Positions 5,459-7,045 of a DNA stretch of 7,045 bases are shown one piece after another. Under the pieces are notes generated by a model. The model did not search any database and had not been told where the DNA came from. It worked only from the letters and a program-made list of their open reading frames with translations. Position numbers and translations under genes: made by a program. The stretch is from the NCBI GenBank assembly GCA_031280945.1, contig JAITGB010000081.1, positions 1-7,045 on the forward strand, read 5' to 3'. The stretch's first letter is position 1. The number at the start of each line of letters is the position of its first letter. This DNA comes from Spirochaetales bacterium (GTDB lineage Bacteria; Spirochaetota; Spirochaetia; DTKZ01).

Positions 5459-5495
5459 GCCTGCGGCCCAGGGTTTCTCCAATTTTGCCGCAGGC
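5459..5495 (-). other. Inverted repeat just after the methyltransferase gene
   Basis: GCCTGCGGC (5459-5467) and GCCGCAGGC (5487-5495) are perfect 9-bp inverted arms around 19 bases, starting four bases past the minus-strand stop codon. The left arm overlaps a smaller hairpin, GGGCC-TGC-GGCCC (5457-5469). No T-run follows on the minus strand, so mRNA 3' protection or Rho-linked termination is more likely than intrinsic termination. Confidence 0.45.
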
Positions 5496-5498
5496 TTC

Positions 5499-6350
5499 CT
5501 ACGTCCCAGCCTTGTGTACGTGGAACAGCATCACGTCCCCAAAACCAAACTTTTTTGCCATGCGGTCAAGGGGCTTTTTTATAAAAGCCGGCGCAAGACC
5601 TGCCGCAATGCCGCCCCAGGTCTGGGTCTTTACAATCGAAAAACCCGTTTCCCCTATAATCCGGCCCAGGCCCTTTTTATCAAAAAGATTCAGGTGGTCG
5701 GCGATGCAGGAGCGCCACTTCTTTTTAAGAAGCCGCGCCTGAAAACCCGCTCTGTTGGGCGTAACGATAATCGCGGCCCCGCCGGGAACAAGAAGTTCGT
5801 ACACCCGCGCAAGAAGACGGCGCGGGTCCGGTACGTGTTCAATAAGGTGCGAAAAATGAACAAGCGAAAATGAGGCGGGAGGAAAAGGCGCGTCCTCCAG
5901 GGGCCCGATAAAAACGGGAACTCCGCGCTTCTTTATTCCGTACTGTGCGGAGGGGTCGCAAATCTCAACGCCCTGAACTTTCCAGCCCCTGCCCTGCATA
6001 CTGGCAAGAAGGCAGCCCGTAGCGCAGCCTATATCGAGAAAAGCCCCTGCTGTTTTGAGCTTCTCCTCCCACTCAGGGAAGCCCACATCTTCAAGGCCCA
6101 GCAGCATGAGACGGAAAAAGGCTTCCTCGTTGGAAATCTCGTAGTCAAAGTAGGAGTCCTGATAGCGGTTTTTGAGGTCGCCAAAAACAGGCTGGGGGTT
6201 CTGGTACAGATGCCCGCAGCCCCGGCATTTTTTTATAAGAAAATCTCCGCAGTCCCAGTACGGGGAAGTTTTACTTTCCCCGCACACAGGGCAGACAATG
6301 GGGGCCATGCGCTCGGCGCCCGCGGGCACGGATGAATAGGTTTTTTCCAT
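5499..6350 (-). CDS. Class I SAM-dependent methyltransferase with N-terminal zinc ribbon
   Basis: The gene encodes a 283-residue, probably cytoplasmic enzyme that transfers a methyl group from S-adenosylmethionine. An N-terminal zinc ribbon is visible as CPVCG (Cys20, Cys23) and CRGCG (Cys42, Cys45). The Rossmann-type core follows: motif I LDIGCATGCL (105-114), the acidic end of strand 2 at Glu129 (VEI), FSLVHFSHLIEHVPDP (161-176) and LLVPGGAAIIVTPN (186-199). This architecture is common among methyltransferases near polysaccharide and surface-modification genes, but no such neighbour is visible and the acceptor is unknown. GAGG (6361-6364) lies ten bases before ATG 6350; the internal ATG at 6308 lacks a ribosome site. 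The gene starts 17 bases after the upstream gene's stop and is probably co-transcribed with it. The basic, aromatic C-terminal tail (about 205-283) is not assigned. Confidence 0.88.
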   Translation of the reverse strand: MEKTYSSVPAGAERMAPIVCPVCGESKTSPYWDCGDFLIKKCRGCGHLYQNPQPVFGDLKNRYQDSYFDYEISNEEAFFRLMLLGLEDVGFPEWEEKLKTAGAFLDIGCATGCLLASMQGRGWKVQGVEICDPSAQYGIKKRGVPVFIGPLEDAPFPPASFSLVHFSHLIEHVPDPRRLLARVYELLVPGGAAIIVTPNRAGFQARLLKKKWRSCIADHLNLFDKKGLGRIIGETGFSIVKTQTWGGIAAGLAPAFIKKPLDRMAKKFGFGDVMLFHVHKAGT

Positions 6351-6367
6351 ACGAGCGGAGCCTCAAC

Positions 6368-7045
6368 CTACTCCACGCGGAACTGAAAGGACTGCGCCCT
6401 CTCGTTCCCCGCGAAATCGCGCACACGTATTTCAAGGTTCGCCATTCCCCTCTGGAGGTAGACGCGGCCAAACTTCATTCTCCATTCTCCTGAGTACACA
6501 TCACGGAAAGCAAGGTCCCGCGAAGGATACACCCGCGTAAGCCCGTCCTTTTCTTTGAGGGCGTCAAAGGCAAGCTGAAAAATCTCCTGTCCGTTTACGG
6601 ACACGGCGGTACGATACACCGCGCACGGGCGAAAATACGCAAGAGCCGCCTCGTCAAAAATATCCGCGAAGATTTCCCACTCCCCTGCAGGAACCCGGAC
6701 GGACGCGCCCAGGGCAATAACCGTACTCCCCGAAGAAAGAACAACGCCGCGTATGGTGGGGCGCGTCCTCTCCTCAATACGGGGAAGAACAAGGCACGGA
6801 TTAACGCTCTGGTTCAGGCTTAAATCCTTTATGGCAAGATAGAGTTCAGGGCTTTGGGTAAGCCCCGTATCGCTTACTGTTCCCAGAGTGTCGTCCGCCG
6901 CAAAAGAAGTTTTTTTGTCCGAGCGGAGAGCCTCGTCAAGGAGAAGATGGCCGTACACCGAGCGCAGGTTTTTATCATGCTGAATAACGGCAAAGCCTCC
7001 CAAAACGGAAGGAACTCCGTCCCCGGATTCCCCTGTACTGTAAAA
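6368..7045 (-). CDS. LytM/M23 peptidase-like protein with degenerate active site, 5' end outside window
   Basis: The frame is open through the right edge: residues 1-14 (FYSTGESGDGVPSV) precede a TTG at 7003 that need not be the start, so I call a partial gene of 225 visible residues. GGFAVIQH-KNLRSVYGHL (16-34) matches the LytM/M23 pattern G-VVI-HG-G--T-YAHL. DTLGTVSDTGLTQSPELYLAI (about 52-72) matches the segment G--IG-VG-TG---GPHLHFEI, but the metal-binding HxH is replaced by Glu67-Leu-Tyr69. NPCLVLP (82-88) is the usual domain end. A beta-rich C-terminal part (about 90-225) ends in VRDFAGNE, like Ig-type extracellular domains. It is likely exported and acts at the cell wall as a non-catalytic scaffold or regulator, as EnvC and NlpD do elsewhere. 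The first metal motif lies outside the window, so full loss of activity is inferred. Confidence 0.72.
   Translation of the reverse strand, partial: FYSTGESGDGVPSVLGGFAVIQHDKNLRSVYGHLLLDEALRSDKKTSFAADDTLGTVSDTGLTQSPELYLAIKDLSLNQSVNPCLVLPRIEERTRPTIRGVVLSSGSTVIALGASVRVPAGEWEIFADIFDEAALAYFRPCAVYRTAVSVNGQEIFQLAFDALKEKDGLTRVYPSRDLAFRDVYSGEWRMKFGRVYLQRGMANLEIRVRDFAGNERAQSFQFRVE

Noticed and set aside
5384..5873. Plus-strand frames overlapping the convergent region and methyltransferase 3' end
   Set aside because: They are antisense to the methyltransferase, have no ribosome sites, and their composition does not look like a protein family.

Overview
The window looks like ordinary chromosome from a treponeme-like spirochaete, but no marker gene proves this. 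The hints are moderate GC, a periplasmic binding protein whose mature end reads FAGGGKE (a style common in Treponema exported proteins), and frequent non-ATG start candidates. No tRNA, rRNA, insertion sequence, prophage or CRISPR array was seen.

Layout: bases 1-385 are non-coding as far as I can judge and unusually rich in hairpins. They end in two abutting A/T palindromes that run into a good sigma-70-type promoter (386-414). From there a plus-strand operon runs to about 5200: a double-ATPase sugar transporter subunit of the RbsA/MglA type, an RbsC-type permease, an RbsB-type binding protein, and a metallo-beta-lactamase-fold hydrolase of the UlaG (L-ascorbate-6-phosphate lactonase) family. 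Strong hairpins lie on both sides of the binding-protein gene. Bases 5200-5498 form a convergent intergenic region with terminators facing both ways. The minus strand then carries two closely spaced genes: the 3' part of a LytM/M23-type protein with a degenerate active site (cut by the right edge) and, downstream of it, a zinc-ribbon SAM-dependent methyltransferase.

How the genes work together: the first three plus-strand genes make a complete import system (ATPase, membrane channel, periplasmic receptor) for a monosaccharide-like ligand. The fourth probably hydrolyses a sugar lactone or lactone phosphate derived from it. The known Ula pathway brings ascorbate in through a phosphotransferase system that phosphorylates it on entry. 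Here the lactonase homologue sits behind an ABC importer, and no kinase is visible in the window. This is the most interesting biological feature: a possible ABC-fed ascorbate or sugar-lactone pathway. The two minus-strand genes appear unrelated to it and probably concern the cell envelope or surface modification; their substrates cannot be read from sequence.
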